Below, one piece after another: positions 32,858-42,300 of a DNA stretch of 51,814 bases. A model generated the notes under the pieces. The model was not told the DNA's origin. It was given only the letters and a program-made list of their open reading frames with translations, and made no database searches. A program made the translations under genes and the position numbers. This DNA is from JANXXV01 sp038230275 (GTDB taxonomy: Bacteria; Acidobacteriota; Terriglobia; Bryobacterales; Bryobacteraceae), in NCBI GenBank assembly GCA_038230275.1, contig JBBRNO010000030.1, forward strand, positions 1 to 51,814, in the 5' to 3' direction. The stretch's first letter is position 1, and the number at the start of each line of letters is the position of its first letter.

Positions 32858-35584
32858 TTACGCGGTGCGGCCGACTTCGCTCTTGTCAGTGCCGCTGATG
32901 GCCGCCTGGGCAGCTGCCAGACGGGCGATGGGCACACGGTAGGGCGAACAGGACACGTAGTCCATCCCGGTGCGGTAGCAGAATTCCACCGAGCTGGGTT
33001 CACCGCCGTGTTCGCCGCAGATGCCGACTTCGAGCCCCGGGCGAGTGGCGCGGCCGCGCTCGACTGCCAACTGGATCAATTGGCCAACGCCTTCCTGGTC
33101 GAGGACGGCGAAGGGATCTTCCTTGAAGATCTTGAGGTCCATGTAGGCTTTCTGGAACTTCGTATAATCGTCGCGCGAAAGGCCCATTGTGGTCTGCGTC
33201 AGATCGTTGGTACCGAAACTGAAGAATTCCGCCTCGGCGGCGACCTTATCGGCAGTCAGTGCGGCGCGCGGGATTTCGATCATGGTACCGATGAGGTACT
33301 TGACCTTCACACCGGCCTTGCCGAGCACTTCCTTGGCTACGGCTTGCACAATGTCCTTCTGATTTTTGAATTCAGCGACACTGCCGATGAGCGGGATCAT
33401 CACTTCGGGAATGACCTTAATGCCCTTCTTCGATACCTGCACAACGGCTTCAAAGATGGCGCGGGCTTGCATTTCAGTGATCTCGGGATAGGTGATGCCG
33501 AGACGGCAGCCGCGGTGGCCCAGCATGGGATTGAATTCGTGCAACTCTTCCACGCGGTGCAGCAATTCAGGAAGCCGCTTCTTCAACTCGCCGACCGGCA
33601 TGTTGTAACGGGCGGACATTTCTTTCTTGTCCCTGATGCCGGCGTGCGGCAGTCGTGCGAGGTCCACCATCAGGTTCTCGCGCTTGGGCAGGAACTCATG
33701 GAGTGGCGGATCGAGGGTGCGGATCACCACCGGGTAGCCATTCATGGCGGTGAAGAGGCCGGCGAAATCCTTGCGCTGCATGGGCAACAGTTTCAGCAGA
33801 GCTTTGCGCCGCGACTTCTCATCCCGGGCGAGAATCATGGCCTGCACGTGCTGAATGCGGTCCTCGGCGAAGAACATGTGTTCGGTGCGGCAGAGGCCGA
33901 TGCCTTCGGCTCCAAATGCCCGGGCGGCTTTGGCGTCGCGCGGGATGTCGGCGTTGGCGCGCACGCCGAACTTGCCGCGGAACTCATCGGCGTACTTCAT
34001 GAACTTGGCGAAAGCCGGCGAGTTCGGATCCGGCTCCTTGGTGTTGGCCTGGCCCAGGTAGACGGCACCGGCCGTACCATCGAGCGAGAGCCAGTCGCCT
34101 TCCCCTAGCGTTCTTCCATCGACGCGAGCGCGCTTCTTGTGTTCGTCGATTTCAATGGCGCCTGCGCCTACGATGCACGGGCGGCCCATACCGCGGGCAA
34201 CTACAGCGGCGTGGCTGGAGGCTCCACCGACTGCGGTGAGAATTCCCTTGGCAACGTCCATTCCGTGAATGTCGTCCGGAGTGGTTTCCTTGCGTAGTAG
34301 AATCACCGGCGAGGAGGCGGACAGGTGGACTGCGTCTTCCGCCGTGAAGGCGATGCGGCCTACGGCTGCGCCTGGGGAAGCGGCAATCCCGGTGGCGATC
34401 TTCGGGAGCGCGCGGAGCGAGGCAGTATCGAAAACCGGGTGCAGCAATTGGTCGAGTTGATTGGGAACCACGCGCATGACGGCGGTCTTCTTGTCGATGA
34501 TCTTCTCTTCCACCAATTCGACTGCAATGCGAACGGCGGCCGGGCCGGTGCGCTTGCCGTTGCGGGTTTGCAACATGTAGAGCTTGTGATCTTCGATGGT
34601 GAATTCGAAGTCCTGGATGTCCTTGTAGTGGTTCTCCAGGCGGGTAGTGATTTCCTTCAACTGCTTGAAGGCGTCGGGCATCACCTTGGCAAGGTCGTTG
34701 ATGTGCGACGGAGTGCGGATCCCAGCTACTACGTCTTCGCCTTGGGCATTGATGAGGAACTCGCCGTAGAATACTTTCTCTCCGCTGCCGGGGTCACGGG
34801 TGAAACCTACGCCGGTGGCCGAGGTATCGCCCATGTTGCCGAAGACCATGGCCTGCACGTTGGCGGCGGTGCCGATGTCGTCCGGGATGCGCTCCATTTT
34901 GCGGTAGTAGATTGCTTTGGGCGTATTCCAGGACCGGAAGACGGCGTCGCGCGACAGCGTGAGCTGCTGCATGGGATCCTGCGGGAACGGCTTTCCGGTA
35001 TCGGCTTTCACCAACTTCTTGTAATCCTCGATGATCGCCTTGAGGTCGTCCGCGGTGAGGTCAGTATCTAGCTTGACCTTGGCTTTCGCCTTGCGTGCGT
35101 CGAAGATCTTGTCGAACTTTTCCATGTGGACGTCGAGCGCCACTTCTCCGAACATCTGGATGAAGCGGCGGTAGCAATCGTAGGCGAAGCGCGGGTTGCC
35201 GGTCTTGTTGATCAAGGCCTGCACGGTTACGTCGGTGAGCCCCAAATTGAGGATGGTGTTCATCATGCCGGGCATGGAGAACTTGGCGCCTGAGCGGACG
35301 CTGAGCAGGAGCGGGTCAGTGGTGTCGCCAAGCTTCTTGCCCATTTCCTTTTCTACTTTGGCGAGAGCTTCCTTAATTTCGGCGTCGATCTCCGCTGGGA
35401 TTTTGCCCTTGTTCTGGAAGTAGATATTACAGACGTCGGTGGCGATGGTGAAGCCCGGAGGCACCGGGACGCCGATGCGGCACATTTCGGCCAGATTGGC
35501 GCCTTTGCCGCCGAGAAGGTCTTTCATCTTCGCGTCGCCTTCGGCCGTACCACCGCCGAAGTAATATACGTGCTTTGTGCTCAT
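32858..35584 (-). CDS. ppdK: Pyruvate, phosphate dikinase
   Basis: About 908 residues, the usual length. The N-terminal ATP-grasp part starts HVYYFGGGTAEGDAKMKDLL and GGKGANLAEMCRIG. The phosphohistidine domain has VGGASSHAAVVARGMGRPCI with H459 (counted from the first of the two Mets). The C-terminal PEP-binding barrel ends in LEVGICGEHGGEPSSVEFC. It interconverts ATP, pyruvate and phosphate with AMP, PEP and pyrophosphate, so it can run glycolysis or gluconeogenesis. Two Mets occur in a row: AAGGAG lies three bases before the first ATG (35587) and six before the second (35584), so the second is preferred. It follows glyS by 17 bases in an operon with recO-glyQS. Confidence 0.95.
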   Translation of the reverse strand: MSTKHVYYFGGGTAEGDAKMKDLLGGKGANLAEMCRIGVPVPPGFTIATDVCNIYFQNKGKIPAEIDAEIKEALAKVEKEMGKKLGDTTDPLLLSVRSGAKFSMPGMMNTILNLGLTDVTVQALINKTGNPRFAYDCYRRFIQMFGEVALDVHMEKFDKIFDARKAKAKVKLDTDLTADDLKAIIEDYKKLVKADTGKPFPQDPMQQLTLSRDAVFRSWNTPKAIYYRKMERIPDDIGTAANVQAMVFGNMGDTSATGVGFTRDPGSGEKVFYGEFLINAQGEDVVAGIRTPSHINDLAKVMPDAFKQLKEITTRLENHYKDIQDFEFTIEDHKLYMLQTRNGKRTGPAAVRIAVELVEEKIIDKKTAVMRVVPNQLDQLLHPVFDTASLRALPKIATGIAASPGAAVGRIAFTAEDAVHLSASSPVILLRKETTPDDIHGMDVAKGILTAVGGASSHAAVVARGMGRPCIVGAGAIEIDEHKKRARVDGRTLGEGDWLSLDGTAGAVYLGQANTKEPDPNSPAFAKFMKYADEFRGKFGVRANADIPRDAKAARAFGAEGIGLCRTEHMFFAEDRIQHVQAMILARDEKSRRKALLKLLPMQRKDFAGLFTAMNGYPVVIRTLDPPLHEFLPKRENLMVDLARLPHAGIRDKKEMSARYNMPVGELKKRLPELLHRVEELHEFNPMLGHRGCRLGITYPEITEMQARAIFEAVVQVSKKGIKVIPEVMIPLIGSVAEFKNQKDIVQAVAKEVLGKAGVKVKYLIGTMIEIPRAALTADKVAAEAEFFSFGTNDLTQTTMGLSRDDYTKFQKAYMDLKIFKEDPFAVLDQEGVGQLIQLAVERGRATRPGLEVGICGEHGGEPSSVEFCYRTGMDYVSCSPYRVPIARLAAAQAAISGTDKSEVGRTA

Positions 35585-35601
35585 CATAATCTCCTTGAGG
35601 A

Positions 35602-37596
35602 TCAGTGCTGGGTGACAATTTCGGAAAAATCGGCGATGGCCGAAAATTCGGTTAACAGGCTGTTCAGAAGCGCCAGCCGGTTTTGGCGGACCTTTTCGTC
35701 CGGGTCGTTGACAAGAATTTTGTCGAAGAAGAGATCGACTTTGGGGCGCAGGGAAGCAATGGCTTCCAAGGCAGCCCGATAGTCGTGTGCCTTGCGCTGC
35801 GCCTCGACGATATCGCGGAGGCGGAGGAACTCACTGTGAAGTTCAGATTCAGGACCGGGTTCCAGCAGCGCCGGATCAATGAGGGAAGCAGCGCCGCTTT
35901 CCACATTGGCCTGGCGCAGGATGTTTTGAATGCGCTTGAAACTGGCCGCGAGCGGTTCAAAGTTTTCCGTGGGCCGGACTTGGGCTAACGAAGTGAGACG
36001 GCTGTCAACATCCACCAGATCATCGTGACTCGAAGCGAGGACGGCGTTGATCTCATCGTATTTGAAGCCGCGGACCTCTTTGAAATAGAACTTGGCGCGG
36101 TCGAGCAGGAATTCGGTGAGTTCATTCGAGAGGCTGAGCGTAGAAAGTGGAAGGGGTAATTTCGCTTCGACGATGATCTTCACGACGCCTTGCGCGGCGC
36201 GCCGCAATGCGAATGGATCTTTCGATCCGGTTGGCGCCATGCCGACGCCGAAGCAGCCTTTCAGGGTATCCAGCTTGTCAGCTAACGCGACTACTTGCCC
36301 GGTGAGAGTGGCTGGGATGGAATCGTCCATACCCAGCGGTTTGTAGTGATCGTAGATTGCCTGACACACTTCTTCCGGTTCGCCTTGCGCGCGCGCATAG
36401 AGGCCGCCGACGATGCCTTGCAGTTCCGTCAATTCCTTCACCATGTCCGTGGTGAGATCCGCCTTCAACAGTTCCGCGGCGCGGGTAGCGGCGTTCGCAT
36501 TGGCGCCGGTTGCCGCAGCGATATCTTTTACCAGCGCGATCACGCGAACAGTCTTTTCGAAATACGAACCGAGCTTGGCTTGGAACGTAACGTTTTTCAA
36601 ATCGGCCACGCGGTCCACTAGTTCTTTCTGCTGATCCACTTTCCAGAAAAAACGCGCGTCGTTGAAGCGAGCACGGAGCACGCGTTCATTGCCCAGACGG
36701 ACCAGACCGTCGGGATCGCTGCTGATATTCATCACCGCGACGAAACTGGCGGCGAGTTTGCCGGCGCCGTCTTCCACTGAAAAATAGCGCTGGTGATGGC
36801 GCATCACGGTGGAGAGAATTTCCTGCGGGAGTTCCAGGTATTGGGGATCGAAATTGCCGCGGATGGTGGAGGGGCATTCGGTCAGGTAGACCAGTGTGTT
36901 GAGGAGCGCTTCGTCCTTTTTCACCGTGCTGTCGAGGCCGCTTTCGATGAGAGCGCGGCGTTCGGCGGCGGATAGTATGACACCATTCGCACGGAGTTGT
37001 TCCTGGTGATCGGCGATGGTGACTGGGATGCTTGCCGCACCCAAACGGCGATGGCCGCTGGTGATTGCGCCGGATTTCACTTCGGCGAATTCGAACGGGA
37101 CTACTTCCTCGGCGAGAAGTGCAACCAGCCAGCGGATGGGGCGAATGAAGCGTGCGCCGCCTTTGCCGGTCCAATACATGGTTTTGGGAAAGTAGATCTT
37201 CCCGATGATGCCGGGGAGTACTTCCGCTAAGATGTCGAGAGTCTTGCGGCCTTCCACGGCTTTGCTGAAATTGTAGTATTCGCCTTTGGGAGAAGTGATG
37301 ACTTCGAGATCGGCAAGGGTGACGCCCATCTTCTTGGCGAACCCGTTCGCGGCTCCGGGGCCGGCGGATTTCGGGGGTCCGAGAGTGGCTTTGATTTCGT
37401 TCGGCTGGGATGCGTTGAGACCTTCGGCGCGAAGCACCAGACGCCGGGGTGTGGCTTCCATTGCTGTTACTGTGCCGCCAAGGTTGTTCTGGGTCAGGGC
37501 GGCGGTGAAGAGTTCTTCCAGATTCTTGAGGGCCGGCTGGATCATCCAGTCGGGGATTTCTTCGCAGCCGATTTCGAGCAGAAAGGGGAGCGACAT
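35602..37596 (-). CDS. glyS: Glycine--tRNA ligase, beta subunit
   Basis: 664 residues, close to the usual ~690 for the bacterial alpha2beta2 form. It starts LPFLLEIGCEEIPDWMIQPA, the conserved beta-subunit opening. Further marks are GGARFIRPIRWLVALL and LDTLKGCFGVGMAPTGSKDP (FALRR follows), the HD-like core, and a C-terminal anticodon-binding helical part. The ATG overlaps the glyQ stop by one base, giving coupled synthesis of the two subunits. It is essential for charging glycine tRNA. Confidence 0.96.
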   Translation of the reverse strand: MSLPFLLEIGCEEIPDWMIQPALKNLEELFTAALTQNNLGGTVTAMEATPRRLVLRAEGLNASQPNEIKATLGPPKSAGPGAANGFAKKMGVTLADLEVITSPKGEYYNFSKAVEGRKTLDILAEVLPGIIGKIYFPKTMYWTGKGGARFIRPIRWLVALLAEEVVPFEFAEVKSGAITSGHRRLGAASIPVTIADHQEQLRANGVILSAAERRALIESGLDSTVKKDEALLNTLVYLTECPSTIRGNFDPQYLELPQEILSTVMRHHQRYFSVEDGAGKLAASFVAVMNISSDPDGLVRLGNERVLRARFNDARFFWKVDQQKELVDRVADLKNVTFQAKLGSYFEKTVRVIALVKDIAAATGANANAATRAAELLKADLTTDMVKELTELQGIVGGLYARAQGEPEEVCQAIYDHYKPLGMDDSIPATLTGQVVALADKLDTLKGCFGVGMAPTGSKDPFALRRAAQGVVKIIVEAKLPLPLSTLSLSNELTEFLLDRAKFYFKEVRGFKYDEINAVLASSHDDLVDVDSRLTSLAQVRPTENFEPLAASFKRIQNILRQANVESGAASLIDPALLEPGPESELHSEFLRLRDIVEAQRKAHDYRAALEAIASLRPKVDLFFDKILVNDPDEKVRQNRLALLNSLLTEFSAIADFSEIVTQH

Positions 37597-38495
37597 CAGG
37601 CGGTCACCTCGCTGGCGGCGACTGGATTGGACTGATCCATCCAGGCGTGCGCTACCCCAACCGCCAGTTTGCGGACTCGAGCAATTACGCCCACTCGTTC
37701 GGTGACGCTGATGGCGCCTCTGGCATCCAAGAGGTTAAAAGCGTTCGAGCATTTCAGCACCTGGTCGTAGGCGGGCAACAGCGGGAAGCGCTGCTTGTCC
37801 TCGTACTTCTTGTATAGGTCGAGCAGCCGCTGGCATTCTTTTTCGTGCAGATCGAAGAGCTGCCACAACGCCCCGACGTCGGCGAGTTCAAAGTTGTAGA
37901 CCGAGAATTGCACCTCGTCCGCGAGCCGGACATCGGCGTAGGAAACACCGGGGGTCCATTCGATGTCGTAGACGCTCTCTTTTCCTTGCAGAAAGGAGAC
38001 TAGCCGCTCCAGGCCGTAGGTGATTTCGGCCGGGACCAGATCCAGATCGACGCCGCCACACTGCTGGAAGTACGTAAACTGGGTGATCTCCATGCCGTCG
38101 AGCATTACCTGCCAGCCGATGCCCCAGGCACCCAGCGTGGGCGATTCCCAGTTGTCCTCTTCAAACTTGATATCGTGCTTGCGGAGGTCGATCCCGATGG
38201 CTTCCAGGCTGCCCAGATATTGGTCGATGATGTCAGCCGGCGATGGCTTGAGGATCACTTGCAGCTGCTGGTGTTTGTAGAGGCGGTTTGGATTTTCTCC
38301 ATAGCGCCCATCCGCCGGACGGCGGCTGGGCTGCACGTAGGCCACGCGGTATGGCTTGGGACCGAGCACGCGCAGGAAGGTTTCCGGGCACATGGTGCCA
38401 GCGCCGACCTCCATGTCGTAGGGCTCTTGAATAATGCAGCCGCGGTCTGACCAATAGGATTTCAGTTTGAAAAGGGTTTGCTGGAATGAGTCCAT
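37596..38495 (-). CDS. glyQ: Glycine--tRNA ligase, alpha subunit
   Basis: 299 residues, a typical length. It starts DSFQQTLFKLKSYWSDRGCI and has GAGTMCPETFLRVLGPKPYR (class II motif 2 region), NWESPTLGAWGIGWQVMLDG and ITYGLERLVSFLQGKESVYD (motif 3). The alpha subunit carries the aminoacylation site. The gene begins three bases after recO and runs into glyS. Confidence 0.96.
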   Translation of the reverse strand: MDSFQQTLFKLKSYWSDRGCIIQEPYDMEVGAGTMCPETFLRVLGPKPYRVAYVQPSRRPADGRYGENPNRLYKHQQLQVILKPSPADIIDQYLGSLEAIGIDLRKHDIKFEEDNWESPTLGAWGIGWQVMLDGMEITQFTYFQQCGGVDLDLVPAEITYGLERLVSFLQGKESVYDIEWTPGVSYADVRLADEVQFSVYNFELADVGALWQLFDLHEKECQRLLDLYKKYEDKQRFPLLPAYDQVLKCSNAFNLLDARGAISVTERVGVIARVRKLAVGVAHAWMDQSNPVAASEVTA

Positions 38496-38498
38496 CGT

Positions 38499-39140
38499 CT
38501 ACAACGTTTCTAAGACCGAGGCGCTATAGAGTTTGCGCTCGATGTGATCTTGAATTTGGCGGTTGAGGAAGCGGCGCAGGTCCGCGGCAGTGGTGCGGGA
38601 CCACTGGCGTTCGGTCAGTTGGCTGATCGGCGTATGCATCATCTCATCGGCGATGTCGCGGGATTCCGGATTGACTCGCAGCTCCGGCAGAAATCCCGAC
38701 AATCGCACAGCCCAAAGGCTGAAGTACGTTACGGCCGGCCAGACAGCGCCGGAGGGATTGCCGCGGAGATGATCAAGCACCGCCACCAGCAATCGAAAAA
38801 AACGTTCACTGGGCTCGCCGAGCGGAAGCAGGCCTTCCGAAACTTCCGCAAAATAATCGAGCGCCATTCCGGCTGCGAAATCGCCAGCCATGCTGAACTG
38901 CGACTGGATCAGCTCGCAGGAGTTCAGATTTACCAGCTCGCGATTCTCTCGCTGGTAGTAAAACATTTTCACTTGCGAGAGCCGTTCCAGGCCCGAACCG
39001 AAAGTGCTTTTCGGCTTGCGGGCGCGTTTGGCTACCCCTCGCAGCTTGCCTTGATCCCGGGTGAAAAAGCTGACGATCAAGTCCGCTTCTTTGAGGGGAT
39101 ATGTCCGTAAAACGAATGTTTCGCTCGCCTGCGCGGCCAT
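38499..39140 (-). CDS. recO: DNA repair protein RecO, zinc-finger-less
   Basis: 213 residues. The N-terminal OB fold has TFVLRTYPLKEADLIVSFFT, KLRGVAKRARKPKSTFGSGL and ERLSQVKMFYYQ. The helical part follows with ALDYFAEVSEGLLPLGEPSE. RecO loads RecA in the RecFOR gap-repair pathway. Most family members carry four Cys in a zinc-binding insert after the LPEL motif; here SGFLPELRVNPESRDIADEM passes straight on with no Cys pair, and the protein is about 30 residues short. It is still probably functional, since zinc-less RecO forms exist. It is the first gene of the recO-glyQ-glyS-ppdK set. Confidence 0.88.
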   Translation of the reverse strand: MAAQASETFVLRTYPLKEADLIVSFFTRDQGKLRGVAKRARKPKSTFGSGLERLSQVKMFYYQRENRELVNLNSCELIQSQFSMAGDFAAGMALDYFAEVSEGLLPLGEPSERFFRLLVAVLDHLRGNPSGAVWPAVTYFSLWAVRLSGFLPELRVNPESRDIADEMMHTPISQLTERQWSRTTAADLRRFLNRQIQDHIERKLYSASVLETL

Positions 39141-39178
39141 AGTTGGCGATGCGTGTAAGACCTTAGGTTAACACAGGT

Positions 39179-40159
39179 TTATTTTTGAGAGATCTGAAAA
39201 ACCGGATCGGGACCGGCGCCTTGTGCTGTGTGGATTTCCTGCATGATCCGCTTCTGCGCGATTGAGATGACATAGACGGTGTCGGATTCCTCAGCGGAGG
39301 CGAAGGCGTGCGCGCCATCAGGCGAGAGTTCGAGCGAGACGGGCTGCTTTGGAAGGATCAGGTAGTCGGTCTGTCTGCGCGTTTTCGGATTCGCAAAGCC
39401 GATTTTCTTGTCATGCATCAGAGCGTACACCAGCGTGTTGCCGTCCGGCGTGATGGCGATGCGGACCGGTCCTTTTCCGGTGGGAATGTTGGCGATGGCG
39501 GAGTTACGGGTGGTGTCGATGACAGTGAGCGAGTCGGAATCCCGGTTGCAAACGTAGAGTTCCTTGCCGTCTTTGGAAAGCACGCTACCCTCGGGCCGGC
39601 TGCCGGTGGGGATCAGTTTCACTTCGCCGGTCTTGAGATTGATGGCGGAGACGTTGGAGGTGCCGCCGTTGCTAACGTAAGCCCATTGAGCGCCAGGGCC
39701 GAACTTCACCATGTGCGAGGTCTTGCCTTTGGTAGGGAAGTGTTTCAAGACCGCGCGCTTGGCTGGGTCGATGAGCAGCAATTGGTCCGGCAGCTCGGTG
39801 GTGATGGCCAGGTTTCCGGTGGCTGGGTCGAGGTCGATTCCGTGCGGACGGTGGAACTCACCCAAGCTGACATCGGCGAACTTGCGGCGCGCGGCTACGT
39901 CGATGATGGAGATTGAGTTTCCGCCGGCGCCGGGATGTTCAACGCGCATGGTGCCGTTGTCGGTGGTGTAGAGGTAGCGGCCGTCGGTGGAGAGCATCAT
40001 TTCGTGAGGATGCTGGCCGGTGGGGACGATGCTTTGCAGTTTGCCATCGGCGGAATAGTAGGCGAGGGAGCTGGCGCCTTTTTGCAGGATCAGGTAGACC
40101 GGGGTTTGGCAGAGTGCCGGGAAGGCCAGAGCGAAGACGAGCAAGAATTTGCGGGGCAT
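39179..40159 (-). CDS. Secreted YVTN beta-propeller protein
   Basis: 326 residues. The signal peptide is at 1-17 (KFLLVFALAFPALCQ). Seven or so blade repeats follow, with YVTN-like wording: PHEMMLSTDGRYLYTTDNGT, RPEGSVLSKDGKELYVCNRD, SDSLTVIDTTRNSAIANIPT and PVRIAITPDGNTLVYA. The role is unknown; such propellers are often cell-surface or periplasmic binding proteins. ATG 40159 was chosen because it precedes the signal; the open frame continues to 40285 without one. No strong ribosome-binding site was seen. Confidence 0.85.
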   Translation of the reverse strand: MPRKFLLVFALAFPALCQTPVYLILQKGASSLAYYSADGKLQSIVPTGQHPHEMMLSTDGRYLYTTDNGTMRVEHPGAGGNSISIIDVAARRKFADVSLGEFHRPHGIDLDPATGNLAITTELPDQLLLIDPAKRAVLKHFPTKGKTSHMVKFGPGAQWAYVSNGGTSNVSAINLKTGEVKLIPTGSRPEGSVLSKDGKELYVCNRDSDSLTVIDTTRNSAIANIPTGKGPVRIAITPDGNTLVYALMHDKKIGFANPKTRRQTDYLILPKQPVSLELSPDGAHAFASAEESDTVYVISIAQKRIMQEIHTAQGAGPDPVFQISQK

Positions 40160-40252
40160 GGTTATCGAGTTTATAACCAAAAGCGTTTCCACACCGGCGG
40201 TGAAGGGGCAACCCGGCAAATTGGACTGCCGCTTGATTCCTAATTTTGGGGA

Positions 40253-40533
40253 TTGAGATACTTGACGACACCAAATCGTATGCACGAGAGTAGCGTTTGG
40301 AAGCTCATCTTGGTGATCAGTGTCGTGCTCTTATTTGTAGCCGTTGGTATCGGCCATGTAGTGAATCCAGACTGGTTCATGCGACGTTCGGGCGTTACAA
40401 AAGGTGGCGAAATGCTGACCACGTGGAATCGGTTGAACTTTCGAATTTTGGGAGTCTTCTTCGGCCGAATCAATCTCACGTTAGACGCTGTTGTTTGTGA
40501 CGACCGAGATACTGGTGTCGTCAAGTATGTCAA
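40253..40533. mobile_element. Short element bounded by 21-base inverted repeats
   Basis: The ends 40253-40273 and 40513-40533 are inverted copies matching at 20 of 21 positions, with the perfect core ATACTTGACGACACCA. The enclosed 281 bases hold the start and middle of a small membrane ORF. Flanks at 40239-40251 and 40537-40549 form an imperfect direct repeat (11 of 13; CCTAAT...GGGG), which might be a target duplication. It is similar in size to a MITE, but no related transposase is in the window, so the identification is tentative. Confidence 0.5.
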
Positions 40534-40615
40534 CGCCCTAATCTGGGGGTTAGCTAGAGCTGCCGGAAGCAGTCTTCGGCTGGGATTGTCTGAGAAATAT
40601 CGCCCAGTTCCTTGA
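40280..40615 (+). CDS. Small membrane protein with altered C-terminus
   Basis: 111 residues. It has one membrane segment (about 8-28, LILVISVVLLFVAVGIGHVV), then NPDWFMRRSGVTKGGEMLTT and WNRLNFRILGVFFG, a pattern I know from small two-helix membrane proteins of unknown role. In those a second helix follows; here the sequence continues with a polar tail that crosses the right inverted repeat and overlaps the ABC-binding-protein gene by 62 bases. The natural end is probably lost. Confidence 0.5.
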   Translation: MHESSVWKLILVISVVLLFVAVGIGHVVNPDWFMRRSGVTKGGEMLTTWNRLNFRILGVFFGRINLTLDAVVCDDRDTGVVKYVNALIWGLARAAGSSLRLGLSEKYRPVP

Positions 40616-41501
40616 ACTGTCCGATGAGTGTTTCCCAACGTTCCCGAGACATGGTTCCAAGCCCGTTGCGCTTGGAAGCATCCGTCTCAATAAACGGTTT
40701 CTGCACCTCCGCCACTTCGGCGAACGTCTCCAAGTCCATTGTCGGATTTAACTGGTTCATCTGCTGGTTGATCGCTTTGGGGTCATCCAGGTAGGATCGC
40801 CATCCTTCGCGCACCGCCGCCACCATGGCCTTGGCTACCTCGGGATTTTTGCGTAGCGATTCCCCGCTTACCGCCAGCACCGTCGTATACGGGTTATAGC
40901 CGATATCGGAAACCGCGAACGCTGTCACCGCTGCTCCCTTCCTGCGTGCGGTGATCGGCTCCGACGTGAGGAAGCATTGCTGCGCAAACTTTTCATCATG
41001 CAGGAAAGAAGTGATGTCTCCGCCGGGCGAGGGAACAACTTTCACGCGGCTGAAGTCGAATTTCCGTTTCATCAAACGCGCAAAGGGCAAGCCGCTTTCG
41101 ATCGCCAGTGTCCCCTCCTTCAGAACGTCGCCAATGCTCGTCAGATTTCGCGAAGCATGCGCCATGATCCCTGTAGGACTATCTTGATAAACCGCAAATA
41201 GAGCCACCACGTCATTACCGCGGCTTCTAGCCAGGATTACCTCATCGGCGGATACAATTCCAAAATCCACCGAGCCGGCGCCCACCATCTGCACCGTCGG
41301 AGTGCCCGTGCCGCCCGGGAGGACGTCCACCGTCAGACCATGCTTGGCATAAGGCGCCGCGTAGAACCCGCCGAATTCCGGCTCGGGTTTCCAGTTCAGC
41401 GCCAGCTTCGTCTTGCCCGGTTTGCTGCTGCACGCGGTCAAGAGCCCCAGCGCCGGCACTGTTTTCAAGAAGGCTCGGCGCAGCATCCTGTGTGAAGTCA
41501 T
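40554..41501 (-). CDS. ABC transporter substrate-binding lipoprotein, NMT1/TauA-like
   Basis: 315 residues. The lipoprotein signal LGLLTACSS has the lipobox Cys at residue 24, with RRAFLK nearby resembling a twin-arginine signal. The mature part has LALNWKPEPEFGGFYAAPYA, the NMT1/THI5-like opening, and GAGSVDFGIVSADEVILARS with QDSPTGIMA. Binding proteins of this type serve importers of sulfonates, nitrate or thiamine-precursor pyrimidines; the NWKPEPEF..YAA start is closest to the pyrimidine group, but this is uncertain. Two Mets occur near the start (41501 and 41486). It belongs with the permease and ATPase upstream. Confidence 0.88.
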   Translation of the reverse strand: MTSHRMLRRAFLKTVPALGLLTACSSKPGKTKLALNWKPEPEFGGFYAAPYAKHGLTVDVLPGGTGTPTVQMVGAGSVDFGIVSADEVILARSRGNDVVALFAVYQDSPTGIMAHASRNLTSIGDVLKEGTLAIESGLPFARLMKRKFDFSRVKVVPSPGGDITSFLHDEKFAQQCFLTSEPITARRKGAAVTAFAVSDIGYNPYTTVLAVSGESLRKNPEVAKAMVAAVREGWRSYLDDPKAINQQMNQLNPTMDLETFAEVAEVQKPFIETDASKRNGLGTMSRERWETLIGQFKELGDISQTIPAEDCFRQL

Positions 41502-41544
41502 TTCATGATTGTCGCGCAATGCACGGCCGGTCCTCCGGGCGCCG

Positions 41545-42300
41545 TCACTGTGCTTGTTCGGAGGCGTGCCAACGCCGCAGCATCAGGTGGCTTAACAGAT
41601 TAATTAGACCGAACAGCCCGAGCCCCAGTAGACTTGCCAGCAGGACCGCGGCGAATACCTTATCAATGCGCTGTTGCGTGCGGGCGATTTCCACGACCGA
41701 ACCGAGTCCTCCACCGGCGATGAATTCACCCACGATGGCGCCGATCACCGCGAGACCTGCCGAGACGCGAAGTCCGGTGAACACCTGCGGTAGCGCCGCG
41801 GGAAGGCGCAACTTGAACAGCGTAACCAGCCGCGACGCACCGTAGAGCTTGAACAAATCGCGCAAGGACGGATCCGTGGAAAGAATTCCGTTCAGCGTAT
41901 TGGCGATCACGGGAAAGACAGAGGCCACAAAGGACGAAGCGATTACGGTGCGGATGCCGAATCCGAACCAGATCACCAGCAGCGGGGCAACGGCGATCAG
42001 GGGCACCGTCTGGAAGAAGATCGCGTAAGGATAAAACGCTCTTTGCACGCCGCGGGAGGAGGACAGCAACACGGCGATCCCAATCCCCGTGAGCGCGCTC
42101 ATGACAAAACCCGCCAGCGCCCCGGCTGAGGTGGACAACAGCGCCTGAAGCAACTCCAGGCGGCTATCGATCATGGTACGTAGAACAGCGGAAGGCGCCG
42201 GCACGAGGTAACCCCGCAAGAAGCCTTCCCGCACCAGGAACTCGACCGTCACGGTAAGAAGCACCAACGGAATCAGCGGTGGCAGCAAAGTCTTCCTCAT
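41545..42300 (-). CDS. ABC transporter permease, SsuC/TauC-like
   Basis: 251 residues, six or so membrane helices. The EAA loop region is LFKLYGASRLVTLFKLRLPA and LPQVFTGLRVSAGLAVIGAI, typical of binding-protein-dependent importers. The ATG overlaps the ATPase stop (ATGA). The permease stop is 43 bases before the binding-protein ATG at 41501. Confidence 0.9.
   Translation of the reverse strand: MRKTLLPPLIPLVLLTVTVEFLVREGFLRGYLVPAPSAVLRTMIDSRLELLQALLSTSAGALAGFVMSALTGIGIAVLLSSSRGVQRAFYPYAIFFQTVPLIAVAPLLVIWFGFGIRTVIASSFVASVFPVIANTLNGILSTDPSLRDLFKLYGASRLVTLFKLRLPAALPQVFTGLRVSAGLAVIGAIVGEFIAGGGLGSVVEIARTQQRIDKVFAAVLLASLLGLGLFGLINLLSHLMLRRWHASEQAQ

Noticed and set aside
33008..34108. Plus-strand frame of 366 residues
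   Set aside because: Antisense to ppdK, a clear shadow of its codon pattern.
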